Below are positions 46,498 through 55,361 of a stretch of DNA of 64,000 bases, piece by piece. Each line of letters starts with the position of its first letter. Position 1 is the stretch's first letter. The position numbers and the translations under genes were made by a program. This DNA is from Sphingomonas aracearum. GTDB lineage: Bacteria > Pseudomonadota > Alphaproteobacteria > Sphingomonadales > Sphingomonadaceae. The stretch lies in contig NZ_QQNB01000001.1 in NCBI RefSeq assembly GCF_003345355.1, positions 1,054,001 through 1,118,000 of the forward strand, read 5' to 3'. The notes beneath the pieces are model-generated. The model did no database searches. It was given only the letters and a program-made list of their open reading frames with translations, and was not told the DNA's origin.

Positions 46498-47211
46498 TCA
46501 ACTCGCATGTTCGTTTCGGCTCGGCAACTTCCGTGTCCGGCACTCCACGCCGCTGGTCCCGGCGACATAAACGGCATCGATCTCGCTTACGAACAAGCCA
46601 TGCCCGAGTATCCCCGGAACGGCCGAAAGAGCGGCGGCCAATGCCGCCGCGTCCTCAATGGGTCCGAACGAAGCATCGAGGATCGGGTTGCCTCCGTCCG
46701 TCGCGATCGGCGCACCGGCGGCATCCGTGCGCAGCACGGCCGCGCCGCCCAGCTCCGCGATCGCCCGGGCGACAAACGCGCGCGCCAGCGGCAGCACCTC
46801 CAGCGGCACCGGACGCGCGCCCAGTTGCTCCACCGGCTTGGACGCATCGGCGATCGCCACCATCCGGCGCGCCGCCGCCGCGATCACCTTTTCGCGCAGC
46901 ATCGCGCCGCCGGCACCTTTGATCGCGTGGCACCAGGGGTCGATCTCGTCCACCCCGTCGATGGCAAGGTCCAGAGCGGCGACCTCCCCCATGTCGATCA
47001 CGCGGATGCCCGCCGCCGCCGCCGCCGCCGCGGTCCGCTCGGAGGTGGCGACGGCAGTGATCGCCAGGCCGTCACGCACCCGCCTGCCCAACGCCTCGAT
47101 CGCGAACGCGGCCGTGCTGCCGGTGCCAAGGCCCACCACCATGCCGTCAGCCACCTCGGCCACCGCCGCTCCTGCCGCGGCCCGCTTCTGGTCCTCGGCC
47201 GCCATGTTCAT
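46498..47211 (-). CDS. rpiA: ribose-5-phosphate isomerase A
   Basis: A 237-residue isomerase that interconverts ribose 5-phosphate and ribulose 5-phosphate. The phosphate loop is VVGLGTGSTAAFAIEAL. The catalytic region is DLAIDGVDEIDPWCHAIKGAGGAMLREKVIAAAARR, with the expected Asp and Lys. GNPILDASFG and GILGHGLFV also match the family. It overlaps the end of the GH130 gene by 4 bases and continues into tkt, completing the non-oxidative branch except for ribulose-phosphate 3-epimerase, which is not in the window. Confidence 0.93.
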   Translation of the reverse strand: MNMAAEDQKRAAAGAAVAEVADGMVVGLGTGSTAAFAIEALGRRVRDGLAITAVATSERTAAAAAAAGIRVIDMGEVAALDLAIDGVDEIDPWCHAIKGAGGAMLREKVIAAAARRMVAIADASKPVEQLGARPVPLEVLPLARAFVARAIAELGGAAVLRTDAAGAPIATDGGNPILDASFGPIEDAAALAAALSAVPGILGHGLFVSEIDAVYVAGTSGVECRTRKLPSRNEHAS

Positions 47212-48548
47212 TCCATCAGGGCGAGGAGATCGGCGACGGGAATGGTCGCAAAGGACGTGAAATTGTCCGCCACGCCGTAAGGCAGGAGCAGCACGTCCTC
47301 GAACACCAGCCCGCCGCAGCTATAGACGACATTGGGCACATAGCCGGCGCGCTCCTCCGGGCTTGGCCGCAGGATCGGCTTCGGCGTGCGCGCCAGCACC
47401 TTGCTGGGGTCCGCCTTGTCCAGCAGGCAGGCGCCGAGACAATAATTGCGCACCATGCCCACGCCATGGGTGAGCACCAGCCAGCCCTCGTCGATCTCGA
47501 TCGGCGATCCGCAATTACCCATCTGGATGAACTCCCAAGGGAAGCGCGGCGACACCAGCTTGGCGGCATCGTTCCATTCGGTGAGGCTGTCCGACTGGAG
47601 CAGCCAGATGCTCTCGTTGTCCTGGCGCCCGAGCATCGTGTACTGGCCGTTCACGCGGCGCGGAAACAGGGCCGTGCCCTTCGTTTCGGCGATCACCCCG
47701 TGCATGGAGCGCATGAGGAATCGGTTGAAGCTTTCCGCCTGCAACAGCTCGGACCGCGTCGCCGAGCCGCTAAACGCGGTGTAGGTGCCGAGATACCGGA
47801 CGCTGCCGTCCTCTTCCGTGAAGTTGACGAGGCGCACGTCCTCGATGCCCTGCTTCTGGCTGGGCGCCACGGGGAACAGCACGGTTTCGGACAGTTCCTG
47901 GCTGTCGTCGCACACCAGCCAGAAGGAATCCTCCTTGTCGTCGTCGTCCAGCGCGAGCACCTGCGGCGGCACGGCGCGGTCGCTCAGCGGATCGATCTCC
48001 ACCTCGCCCGTCGGCCCCCAGGTGCCCGAGCGGAAGGTAACGGAGGAAACATGCCCCTCGCCGATCCCGCGCAGGGACATGGCGAAGCGGATGCGCCCCT
48101 CGGGCAGCCCGCTCTGGTCGATATGCGCGACGATGCTCGGATTGAACAGGGCCGCGGCCTCGAACGAATATTCCTCGCATAGATAGGCGCCGATCAGCAT
48201 GGCGCAGCTGTCCGACGTGGTCCCGTCTCCCAGCAGCGGCAGCACTTCCTCGTATCGTCGCTTCAGCAGCGCCTCGACATTGCGGTGACGTTCGGAAAGG
48301 CCGGCGATCACCGCGTCGAGCTGCGATCGCGACTGCGCCTCGGACAGCGAGCGCACGCGTTCGGCGATGCGGCGGACGCGCGGCGTTTCGGAGGCAAAGG
48401 CGGCGGGGTCGCCGGGCACGAACGGTCGGATCACCGTGCGTGAGGGATCGGGCCGCAGCGACACGGCGGAATGCTTCAACGTTGATGCCACGTTTGTACC
48501 CCGACAAGCCTGCTTGAGTCCGGCATCATAATCGCTGACCGCCGCCAA
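47208..48548 (-). CDS. glycoside hydrolase family 130 protein (mannoside phosphorylase/mannosidase-like)
   Basis: A 446-residue protein with the five-bladed propeller of GH130. The C-terminal half carries the most diagnostic run: MGNCGSPIEIDEGWLVLTHGVG, NYCLGACLLDKADPSKVLART, and GYVPNVVYSCGGLVFED. The family contains beta-mannoside phosphorylases and some beta-1,2-mannosidases; the phosphate-binding residues cannot be judged by eye, so the mode is open. A long N-terminal segment (about 1-100) is helical and unlike the core. Possible starts are 48548 and a GTG 19 codons later. It is the first gene of the pentose phosphate operon, coupled to rpiA, so released mannose or mannose 1-phosphate may feed it. 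Confidence 0.8.
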   Translation of the reverse strand: MAAVSDYDAGLKQACRGTNVASTLKHSAVSLRPDPSRTVIRPFVPGDPAAFASETPRVRRIAERVRSLSEAQSRSQLDAVIAGLSERHRNVEALLKRRYEEVLPLLGDGTTSDSCAMLIGAYLCEEYSFEAAALFNPSIVAHIDQSGLPEGRIRFAMSLRGIGEGHVSSVTFRSGTWGPTGEVEIDPLSDRAVPPQVLALDDDDKEDSFWLVCDDSQELSETVLFPVAPSQKQGIEDVRLVNFTEEDGSVRYLGTYTAFSGSATRSELLQAESFNRFLMRSMHGVIAETKGTALFPRRVNGQYTMLGRQDNESIWLLQSDSLTEWNDAAKLVSPRFPWEFIQMGNCGSPIEIDEGWLVLTHGVGMVRNYCLGACLLDKADPSKVLARTPKPILRPSPEERAGYVPNVVYSCGGLVFEDVLLLPYGVADNFTSFATIPVADLLALME

Positions 48549-48612
48549 CGTTCCCCTTCCGTAACGGCGCGGCGTCCCTATCTGCCCGTGCGATCCCAGC
48601 AGGAGAATGCGC

Positions 48613-49479
48613 GTGAGCCAGTCCGCCGATTACCAGCCGCCCGAGGTCTGGACCCCCAAGGAAGGCAATGGCGGCGCCTTTGCCAACATCAACCGGCCGG
48701 TCGCGGGCGCCACCCACGACAGGGATCTGCCGGTCGGGCGCCACCCGTTCCAGCTCCATTCGCTCGCGACGCCCAACGGGGTGAAGGTCACCATCCTGCT
48801 CGAGGAGCTGCTCGCCGCCGGGCACGAGGGCGCCGAATATGATGCCTGGCCGATCCGCATCGGCGAGGGCGAACAGTTCGGGTCGGGCTTCGTCTCCATC
48901 AACCCGAACAGCAAGATTCCCGCCCTGCTCGACCGCGGCACCAGCCCGCCGACGCGCGTGTTCGAGTCGGGCGCGATCCTGGTCTATCTGGCGGAGAAGT
49001 TCGGCGCCTTCCTGCCGACCGATCCCGCAGCGCGGGCGGAATGCCTGTCCTGGCTGTTCTGGCAGATGGGCTCCGCGCCCTTTGTCGGCGGCGGCTTCGG
49101 CCATTTCTACGCCTATGCGCCGGTGAAGATCGAATATGCGATCGACCGCTACGCCATGGAAACCAAGCGCCAGCTCGACGTGCTCGACCGGCAACTGGCC
49201 GATCACGAGTTCGTCGCCGGTGCTCAGTACACCATTGCCGACATGGCGATCTGGCCCTGGTACGGGCAGCTCGTCCTGGGCCAGCTCTACAATGCGGCGA
49301 CCTTCCTGTCCGTGCAGGAATACACCAACGTGCGCCGCTGGGCCGAGCAGGTCGCGGCGCGGCCGGCGGTGCAGCGCGGGCGCATGGTCAACCGCCTGTT
49401 CGGCGATCCGGCGGAGCAGCTCCACGAGCGCCACGACGCCGGCGATTTCGACACGCGCACGCAGGACAAGCTGGGCTAG
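48613..49479 (+). CDS. yghU: glutathione S-transferase family protein, YghU type
   Basis: A 288-residue transferase-like protein close in length to E. coli YghU (288). The conserved N-terminal block PPEVWTPKEGNGGAFANINRPVAGATHDRDLPVGRHPFQLHSLATPNG is diagnostic. The thioredoxin-like domain with NPNSKIPALLD and ESGAILVYLAEKF is followed by the helical domain (ADMAIWPWYGQLVLGQLYNA). YghU binds two glutathiones and has disulphide-bond reductase activity. The GTG at 48613 is preferred, since AGGAG lies 7 bases before it; an ATG at 48607 is too near that site. It is divergent from the GH130 gene. Confidence 0.9.
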   Translation: MSQSADYQPPEVWTPKEGNGGAFANINRPVAGATHDRDLPVGRHPFQLHSLATPNGVKVTILLEELLAAGHEGAEYDAWPIRIGEGEQFGSGFVSINPNSKIPALLDRGTSPPTRVFESGAILVYLAEKFGAFLPTDPAARAECLSWLFWQMGSAPFVGGGFGHFYAYAPVKIEYAIDRYAMETKRQLDVLDRQLADHEFVAGAQYTIADMAIWPWYGQLVLGQLYNAATFLSVQEYTNVRRWAEQVAARPAVQRGRMVNRLFGDPAEQLHERHDAGDFDTRTQDKLG

Positions 49480-49520
49480 CGGCCGCTGCCACCAACCGCC
49501 GGTTCGCGCGTTTGGGCGGC

Positions 49521-49928
49521 ATGCGTATCCTGCTTGCCGCCCTGGCCCTTTCCGCGCCCCTCCTGTCCGGCTGTGCCGCCACCGCCGCGGATGTCGCGCG
49601 CGACCGGCAACGCGCCGCATCCGCCGAGGAGCGGCTGTCGCGCGAGCTGGCCGGGCTGACCCGCGGCGAGGCGCGCAGCTGCCTTCCCTACACCCGCACC
49701 AACCAGACGCGCGGCTATGGCGACGCCATCGTCTATGTCGTCAGCCCGCGCCTGAAATATGTGACGCGGGCGCCGGGCTGCGAGGCCCTTGCAGGGGGCG
49801 ATACGTTGGTTACGGTGCAGACTGCCGGTCAGTTGTGCCGGGGTGACAGTGCTCGCACGATCCATGCCGTCAGCCGCCTGCCCACGGGCGTGTGCTCGCT
49901 GGGTGATTTCACGGAGTATCGCAAATGA
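49521..49928 (+). CDS. lipoprotein of unknown function with four-cysteine domain (paralogue 1)
   Basis: A 135-residue protein with a lipoprotein leader (LLSGC). After a charged helical spacer (about 25-50), the C-terminal domain has cysteines in RSCLPYTRT, PGCEAL, LCRGD and VCSLGDFTEYR. The order C-P, C-x-L, LC-x-GD, LP-x3-CS-x-GxFTxY is shared with the next gene, so the two are tandem paralogues. The ATG at 49521 directly precedes the leader. It overlaps the next gene by ATGA. Function unknown. Confidence 0.65.
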   Translation: MRILLAALALSAPLLSGCAATAADVARDRQRAASAEERLSRELAGLTRGEARSCLPYTRTNQTRGYGDAIVYVVSPRLKYVTRAPGCEALAGGDTLVTVQTAGQLCRGDSARTIHAVSRLPTGVCSLGDFTEYRK

Positions 49929-50278
49929 AGGCGCTTCTTGCTCTTCTGCCCCTGCTCGCAACGGCCGCCGCCGACGATCCGCTGGCGGGCCTGACGCCCG
50001 GCCAGCCGGTCAACTGCATTCCTGCCACCAACGTCCTGTCACCCGAGATCCTCGGGCCAACCAGCATCCTCTACCGCCAGTCGCAGAACCGCACCTGGCA
50101 GGTGGCGCCGCAGCGCACCTGCTCGCCGCTCAACGTGCGCAGCCGCCTCGTGGTGCGGCCGTCGCGCGATCGCTATCTGTGCAGCGGCGACAAGTTCTAC
50201 GTCTTCACGCGCGACAGCCACCTGCCCAGCGCGACGTGCAGCTTCGGTGCGTTCACCCCCTACGAGCGCCCGGCATAG
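49925..50278 (+). CDS. secreted protein of unknown function with four-cysteine domain (paralogue 2)
   Basis: A 117-residue exported protein: a signal peptide (MKALLALLPLLATAAA) and one domain with cysteines in VNCIPATN, RTCSPLN, LCSGDKFY and ATCSFGAFTPYE. It aligns with the C-terminal domain of the gene before it over the whole cysteine pattern, but lacks a lipobox, so one copy would be anchored and the other soluble. It is coupled to that gene by ATGA. Unknown function. Confidence 0.65.
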   Translation: MKALLALLPLLATAAADDPLAGLTPGQPVNCIPATNVLSPEILGPTSILYRQSQNRTWQVAPQRTCSPLNVRSRLVVRPSRDRYLCSGDKFYVFTRDSHLPSATCSFGAFTPYERPA

Positions 50279-50304
50279 CCTCGATCCCGTCAGCCCGGCC
50301 GTGT

Positions 50305-50374
50305 CCCCGCGCTGGCGGGAACCCAGAGCCACAGGCGTCGCCGCTCGTGGCTCCGGACTCCCGTGTTCGCGGGG
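50305..50374. repeat. dispersed palindromic repeat, complete copy
   Basis: An arm at 50305-50332 (CCCCGCG...CGGGA...GAGCCAC) is imperfectly repeated in reverse at 50347-50374 (GTGGCTC...TCCCG...CGCGGGG). The left arm is related to 26475-26502. It lies between the convergent ends of the four-cysteine gene and hslU, where it may also act as terminator. Confidence 0.65.
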
Positions 50375-50402
50375 GTACGGGAGCCCCAGCCCGAGGCTCC
50401 GA

Positions 50403-51707
50403 TCAGAGCACGTAGCGCGACAGGTCGGTGTTGCGCACCACGCCGGCCAGCTGCTTGTCGACATAGGCCGCATCGACCACCAGGGTCTCGCCGCGCCGGT
50501 CCTCCGCCTCGAAGCTGATTTCCTCCAGCAGCTTCTCCATCACCGTCTGCAAGCGGCGGGCGCCAATATTCTCGATCTCGCCGTTCACCTGCGCGGCGAG
50601 CCGCGCCACCGCGCGGATGCCCTCGCCGGTGAAGTCCACCGTCACGCCCTCGGTGGCGATCAGCGCCTGATACTGCGCCGGCAGCGAGGCCTTGGTGTCG
50701 GACAGGATGGAAACGAAGTCCTCCTCCGTCAGCCCCTTCAGCTCGACGCGGATCGGCAACCGGCCCTGCAGTTCGGGCAACAGGTCGCTCGGCTTGGCCA
50801 CGTGGAACGCGCCGGAGGCGATGAACAGCACATGGTCCGTCTTCATCGGCCCGTATTTGGTCGCCACCGTGGTGCCCTCGATCAGCGGCAGCAGGTCGCG
50901 CTGCACGCCCTCACGGCTGACGGAGCCGCCGCGCACGTCGGACACCGCGATCTTGTCGATCTCGTCCAGGAACACGATGCCGTTCGCCTCGGCATCGGCC
51001 AGCGCCACGCGCGCGACATCCTCCTGGTCGAGCCGCTTGTCGGCTTCCTCCTCGACCAGCTTGGCCCAGGCCGCCGGCACGGTGAGCTTGCGCCGCTTCA
51101 GCTGCTGCGCGCCGCCGAACGCCTTGCCCATCATTTCCGACAGGTTGATCATCTGCGGCGCGCCGCCGGGAATCTCGAACGGCATGGAGGGCGCGGCCTC
51201 CACCTCGATCTCGATCTCGATCTCGGTGCCGTCCAGATGCCCGTCGCGGAAGCGCTGGCGGAACGCCTCGCGCGTGGCCTGGCTCGAGTCCTTGCCGGTC
51301 AGCGCATCGAGCAGGCGGTTCATCGCCGCCTCCTCCGCCTTGTCCTTCACCGCGGCGCGGCGGCGCTCCTTTTCCAGCCGGATCGCTTCCTCCACGAGGT
51401 CGCGCGCGATCTGCTCCACGTCGCGCCCGACATAGCCGACCTCGGTGAACTTGGTCGCCTCCACCTTCACGAACGGCGCGTCGGCCAGCTTGGCGAGGCG
51501 CCGGCTGATCTCGGTCTTGCCGCAGCCGGTCGGCCCGATCATCAGGATGTTCTTGGGCGTCACCTCGTCGCGCAGGTCCGCGCCGAGCCGCTGCCGCCGC
51601 CACCGGTTGCGCAGGGCGACGGCCACCGCCTTCTTGGCATCGGTCTGGCCGATGATGTGCGCGTCCAGCGCCTGGACGATCGCCTTGGGGGTCAGTTGGT
51701 CGTTCAT
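50403..51707 (-). CDS. hslU: ATP-dependent protease ATPase subunit HslU
   Basis: A 434-residue AAA+ unfoldase that feeds proteins to Hsl[17 protein letters not shown] opens the protein, Walker A is [11 protein letters not shown], Walker B is [12 protein letters not shown], and the C-terminal part has the sensor and the end RYVL, whose last residues insert into HslV. The I-domain with an acidic stretch ([16 protein letters not shown]) is in the middle. The start is at 51707. It lies 38 bases after hslV in a two-gene operon. Confidence 0.96.
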   Translation of the reverse strand: MNDQLTPKAIVQALDAHIIGQTDAKKAVAVALRNRWRRQRLGADLRDEVTPKNILMIGPTGCGKTEISRRLAKLADAPFVKVEATKFTEVGYVGRDVEQIARDLVEEAIRLEKERRRAAVKDKAEEAAMNRLLDALTGKDSSQATREAFRQRFRDGHLDGTEIEIEIEVEAAPSMPFEIPGGAPQMINLSEMMGKAFGGAQQLKRRKLTVPAAWAKLVEEEADKRLDQEDVARVALADAEANGIVFLDEIDKIAVSDVRGGSVSREGVQRDLLPLIEGTTVATKYGPMKTDHVLFIASGAFHVAKPSDLLPELQGRLPIRVELKGLTEEDFVSILSDTKASLPAQYQALIATEGVTVDFTGEGIRAVARLAAQVNGEIENIGARRLQTVMEKLLEEISFEAEDRRGETLVVDAAYVDKQLAGVVRNTDLSRYVL

Positions 51708-51745
51708 GTTCTTCTCTGAAAAGGAGCGGTCGGGAGGAGGCAGGC

Positions 51746-52294
51746 TCAGGCCGCGTCCAGCCCCTCGATCGTCAGCCGATCGTTGGTGTAGACGCATACC
51801 TCCGCCGCGATCGCCATGGCCTTGCGGCAGATCGTCTCGGCATCGGCCTCGTAATCGGCCAGCGCGCGGGCCGCGGCGAGCGCATAGTTCCCGCCCGAAC
51901 CGATTGCCGCGATCCCGGCCTCGGGCTCCAGCACGTCGCCATTGCCGGTCAGGATCAGGGTCACGTCCTTGTCGGCGACGATCATCATCGCCTCCAGGTT
52001 GCGCAGATACTTGTCGGTGCGCCAGTCCTTGGCCAGTTCCACCGCGGCACGCAGCAGCTGCCCCTGATGCGCCTCCAGCTTGCGCTCCAGCCGCTCGAAC
52101 AGGGTGAAGGCATCCGCGGTCGCACCGGCGAACCCGCCGATCACCGAGCCGTCCCCCAGCCGCCGGACCTTGCGGGCATTGGGCTTCATCACCGTCTGGC
52201 CCATGGAAACCTGCCCGTCGCCGGCGATGATGACGCGGCCGTTTCTGCGCACGGACAGGATCGTCGTTCCGTGCCAAGTCATGTCGTTGCTCAT
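51746..52294 (-). CDS. hslV: ATP-dependent protease peptidase subunit HslV
   Basis: A 182-residue proteasome-like peptidase. MSNDMTWHG precedes [10 protein letters not shown], so the catalytic threonine is probably T10, exposed after removal of a 9-residue propeptide, which is longer than in E. coli. [25 protein letters not shown] and [19 protein letters not shown] are the family blocks, and [14 protein letters not shown] is near the C-terminus. The start at 52294 is used; upstream codons to 52357 are unlikely. It is the first gene of hslVU. Confidence 0.96.
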   Translation of the reverse strand: MSNDMTWHGTTILSVRRNGRVIIAGDGQVSMGQTVMKPNARKVRRLGDGSVIGGFAGATADAFTLFERLERKLEAHQGQLLRAAVELAKDWRTDKYLRNLEAMMIVADKDVTLILTGNGDVLEPEAGIAAIGSGGNYALAAARALADYEADAETICRKAMAIAAEVCVYTNDRLTIEGLDAA

Positions 52295-52411
52295 GGCCGC
52301 GATGTAGGCAGCCGGAACGCGGGCGCAACGTCTTCCCGCTTGCACGACCGCACCCACGTGATAGCCTCCCCTTCGAGAAGCGCCTCCAGGCGCTCGGACA
52401 GGAGAGACGCC

Positions 52412-52456
52412 ATGGCCCTGTTTTCGGCCGAAATGTCCGCCCCGGTGACGCGATGA
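52412..52456 (+). CDS. possible short leader peptide, 14 residues
   Basis: ATG at 52412 follows GGAGAG at an ideal distance and encodes [14 protein letters not shown] before a TGA at 52454-52456. That stop overlaps the ATG of the next gene (52453) as ATGA. The next gene has no good ribosome site of its own, so this frame may deliver ribosomes to it. Confidence 0.45.
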   Translation: MALFSAEMSAPVTR

Positions 52457-52800
52457 TCGCGGCGCTTCTTGCGCTCGCCGCCGCGCAGGCCGCGGTGCCG
52501 GCCGATCCCGCCACCCCTTCCGACGACATCGTCGTGCTCGCCCGCAAGCTCACCCAGGTGCGCTGGACCTATGCCGTGCGGACGGACGGCAGCGTGAAGC
52601 ACTGCTCGGTGAAGCGGTCGAGCGGCGATACGGAAGTGGACGGGCTGGTGTGCGAGGCGACGCGGCAGTGCGGCGCGGAGTTCTCCGGCGCCGCCGCGCC
52701 GGTCACCGCCTGCCTTCGGCCCCGGGCGCTCGCGCTGGTGGAGCGGCTGAAGGAACGTCGCTCGGCAACTGGCCCCGAAACGGTGCTCGCCGCACGCTGA
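52453..52800 (+). CDS. secreted protein of unknown function, 115 residues
   Basis: A small exported protein with a short leader ([14 protein letters not shown]). The mature domain begins [36 protein letters not shown] and has four cysteines ([18 protein letters not shown]). It shows no further recognisable motif. Its ATG overlaps the stop of the 14-codon leader. It lies upstream of the GGDEF-EAL gene on the same strand with 52 bases between and may be cotranscribed. Confidence 0.6.
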   Translation: MIAALLALAAAQAAVPADPATPSDDIVVLARKLTQVRWTYAVRTDGSVKHCSVKRSSGDTEVDGLVCEATRQCGAEFSGAAAPVTACLRPRALALVERLKERRSATGPETVLAAR

Positions 52801-52852
52801 ACGACCTCCGGCTTCAACGTTCCGTCAACCTGGCCCGCGCTAGAGTGGCACG

Positions 52853-55210
52853 GTGAGCTCCCAGCCCTCCTCCCAGTTCGCCCGCCCGCGTGTCGACGCG
52901 CGTGCCCTGCTCGGCCTCTACGACCCTAAGGACGCGACGGATTGGGGGCCGATCCGCGCGGCGCAGTTGCAGGCGGGCGGGCAGCTCGCCCTGTTCCTGA
53001 TGGCCGCCAACGTGATCGGCGCGGCGCTGGTCGTCATGATTCTCGCCGGCAGCGCGCCGCTATGGGCGCTGGCGGCCTGGGGCGCCACGGTGGCGGCCGT
53101 CGCTGCCGCCGTCACCTTCCGCCGGTTGGAGGCGCGCACCGGCACGGAACGCACCGCCAGCGTTCGCCAGATCCGCGACACCGTGCTGGAAGGGATCGGG
53201 CTTGGCGCCATCTGGTCGGTGCCGCCACTGGCGTTCGGGGCGGCGGCGGGGCCGGGCGTCGGGTTCGGCCTGTGGATGGTGCTCACCACGCTGATGCTCG
53301 CCTCCGGGGTGGCGACGGCGGCGCTGCCGCTGGCGACGCTCAGCTTCATGCTCGTGCTCGGGCTGTCGGCCGCGACGATGCTGGTGTTCGTCGCCGGCCC
53401 CGTTGTCGCCGCGGCCGCCTTGCTGATGACCGGCTTTCTGATGATCGGCACGTTCACCCGCGCCCGCGCGCTGGTGGTCGGCCGCATCCAGGAGATCGCG
53501 CTGGCGGAGCGCGACGAAACGGTGAGCCTGCTGTTGCGCGAGTTCGAGGAGCACGAAGCCGACTGGCTGTGGGAAACCGATGCGAATCGCCGCGTGGTGC
53601 GCGCCTCCGCGCGCTTCGCCCGCGCGGTGGGGCTGGATCTGGTCACGATCAACAACATGCCGTTTCTTCAGGTGCTGGCCGGGCCGACCTGGGAAGCGGG
53701 CAATTTCTCCGCCGGGCTCCGCCTGCTGGCCGAGAAGCTGAAGACACGCGAAGCGTTTCGCGACCTGCGCCTCCCGGTGATCGTGGACGGCGAGGAGCGC
53801 TGGTGGGAGATCGCGGCCAGCCCGCGACACGACGATCGCGGCGCGTTTATCGGCTTTCGCGGCGTGGGCTCCGACGTGACGGAGCAGCGCAAGTCCGCCG
53901 ACAAGATCAACCGCATGGCCCGGTTCGACACGCTCACCGGCCTGCCCAACCGGCTCTACATCAACGAGGCGCTGGCGCAGGCGATGTCGGAGGCCGATAA
54001 ATGGGGCTCGCGCTGCGGGTTCATGATGATCGACCTCGATCGCTTCAAGGCGGTGAACGACACGCTGGGCCACCCGATCGGCGACCGCCTGCTGTCGCGC
54101 GTCTCCGAACGCCTGCAGCAGCTCGTTACGGACAACGAGACGATCGGGCGCCTGGGCGGGGACGAGTTCGCCGTGGTCATGCGCGACGCCAGCGACACGA
54201 TGCAGGTGCAGCGGCTGGCACAGTCGATCATCGACCAGCTTTCGCGCCCGTACGAGCTTGACCAGCACACGCTGTATATCGGCGCCTCGGTCGGCGTGGC
54301 GGTGGGGCCGCGCGACGGGCGCACGTCCGACGCGCTGATCCGCTCGGCCGACCTGGCGCTGTACCGTTCCAAGGATGCCGGCGGCGGCGTGTTCCATGCC
54401 TATGAGCCGCAGCTCCACGTCCAGGCGGAGGAGCGCCGCGTGCTGGAAATGGCGCTGCGCCAGGCCTTGGCCAAAGGCGAGTTGCACCTGAACTACCAGC
54501 CGGTGGTAGAAACCACGACAGGCTCGCTGAGCGGTTTCGAGGCGCTGCTGCGCTGGACGCATCCGGAGCATGGCGCGATCTCGCCGGCCAAGTTCGTGCC
54601 GCTGGCGGAGGAAGCGCGGCTGATCGCGCCGATCGGCGAATGGGTGCTGCGCACCGCCTGCAAGGAGGCGGCGCGCTGGGACATGCCGGTGCGCGTGGCG
54701 GTGAACGTCTCGCCGGAACAGCTGCATTCGCCCAATTTCGTGACGGTGGTGGCGCAGGCGCTGGCGCAGAGCGGGCTGCCCGCCAGCCGGCTGGAGCTGG
54801 AAGTCACCGAAAGCGTGTTCCTGCGCGAGGGAACGGGCGCGCTCACGGTGCTGGAGAAGATCCTCGACCTCGGCGTGCGGCTCAGCCTCGACGATTTCGG
54901 CACCGGCTATTCCTCCCTCGGGTACCTCTCGCGCACCCGCTTTTCCTCCATCAAGATCGACCGCAGCTTCGTGCAGGGCGCGTCCAGGGGCGTGAAGGAA
55001 TGCATTGCGATCATTCGCGCGGTGGTCGCGCTGGCCCAGTCGCTCGGCATGGCCACCACCGCCGAGGGCGTGGAAACGGAGGCCGAGCTCGGCCTGATCC
55101 AAGAACTGGGCTGCAGCAAGGTGCAGGGCTATTATTTCGGCCGCCCGCTGCCGGTGGAGGAAGCGCGCACGGTGGCCAGCCATGCCCGCCGCTCGGCGCA
55201 GGCCGCGTGA
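52853..55210 (+). CDS. membrane GGDEF-EAL protein, cyclic-di-GMP turnover
   Basis: A 785-residue signalling protein. Five or six membrane helices occupy about 40-205, followed by a PAS-like domain (about 225-350, ADWLWETDANRRVVRASARFARAVG). The diguanylate cyclase domain contains GGDEF at 435-439 (intact). The phosphodiesterase domain has EAL at 563-565 (FEALLRW) and DDFGTGYSSLGYL, with the expected catalytic residues. Both active sites look intact, so the net direction is unknown and may depend on the PAS sensor. It starts with GTG at 52853. Confidence 0.92.
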   Translation: MSSQPSSQFARPRVDARALLGLYDPKDATDWGPIRAAQLQAGGQLALFLMAANVIGAALVVMILAGSAPLWALAAWGATVAAVAAAVTFRRLEARTGTERTASVRQIRDTVLEGIGLGAIWSVPPLAFGAAAGPGVGFGLWMVLTTLMLASGVATAALPLATLSFMLVLGLSAATMLVFVAGPVVAAAALLMTGFLMIGTFTRARALVVGRIQEIALAERDETVSLLLREFEEHEADWLWETDANRRVVRASARFARAVGLDLVTINNMPFLQVLAGPTWEAGNFSAGLRLLAEKLKTREAFRDLRLPVIVDGEERWWEIAASPRHDDRGAFIGFRGVGSDVTEQRKSADKINRMARFDTLTGLPNRLYINEALAQAMSEADKWGSRCGFMMIDLDRFKAVNDTLGHPIGDRLLSRVSERLQQLVTDNETIGRLGGDEFAVVMRDASDTMQVQRLAQSIIDQLSRPYELDQHTLYIGASVGVAVGPRDGRTSDALIRSADLALYRSKDAGGGVFHAYEPQLHVQAEERRVLEMALRQALAKGELHLNYQPVVETTTGSLSGFEALLRWTHPEHGAISPAKFVPLAEEARLIAPIGEWVLRTACKEAARWDMPVRVAVNVSPEQLHSPNFVTVVAQALAQSGLPASRLELEVTESVFLREGTGALTVLEKILDLGVRLSLDDFGTGYSSLGYLSRTRFSSIKIDRSFVQGASRGVKECIAIIRAVVALAQSLGMATTAEGVETEAELGLIQELGCSKVQGYYFGRPLPVEEARTVASHARRSAQAA

Positions 55211-55252
55211 CGCACCGGCGCGTGTTCCCGCTTGCCGGCGGGCGCGCGTCAC
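55207..55252. terminator. strong inverted repeat, possible terminator of the GGDEF-EAL gene
   Basis: GTGACGC at 55207-55213, which includes part of the stop codon, pairs with GCGTCAC at 55246-55252. Inner arms CCCGC/GGCGGG can extend the fold. No clear T run follows. It separates the GGDEF-EAL gene from the tRNA gene 21 bases further on. Confidence 0.45.
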
Positions 55253-55272
55253 GCTAAAGCCCGCGGCCGCAC

Positions 55273-55349
55273 AGGGGTGTAGCTCAGTTGGTTAGAGCGT
55301 CGGTCTCCAAAACCGAAGGCCCTCGGTTCGAGTCCGAGCTCCCCTGCCA
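55273..55349 (+). tRNA. trnW: tRNA-Trp (anticodon CCA)
   Basis: A 77-base cloverleaf. The acceptor begins AGGGGTG and ends CTCCCCT before the discriminator G and an encoded CCA (with one mismatched pair). The D arm contains AGCTCAGTTGGTTAGAGC. The anticodon arm is TCGGT-CTCCAAA-ACCGA, giving CCA. The T loop is GGTTCGAGTCC. It stands upstream of secE-nusG as in many Proteobacteria. Confidence 0.95.
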
Positions 55350-55361
55350 CTTTCCGCCAGA

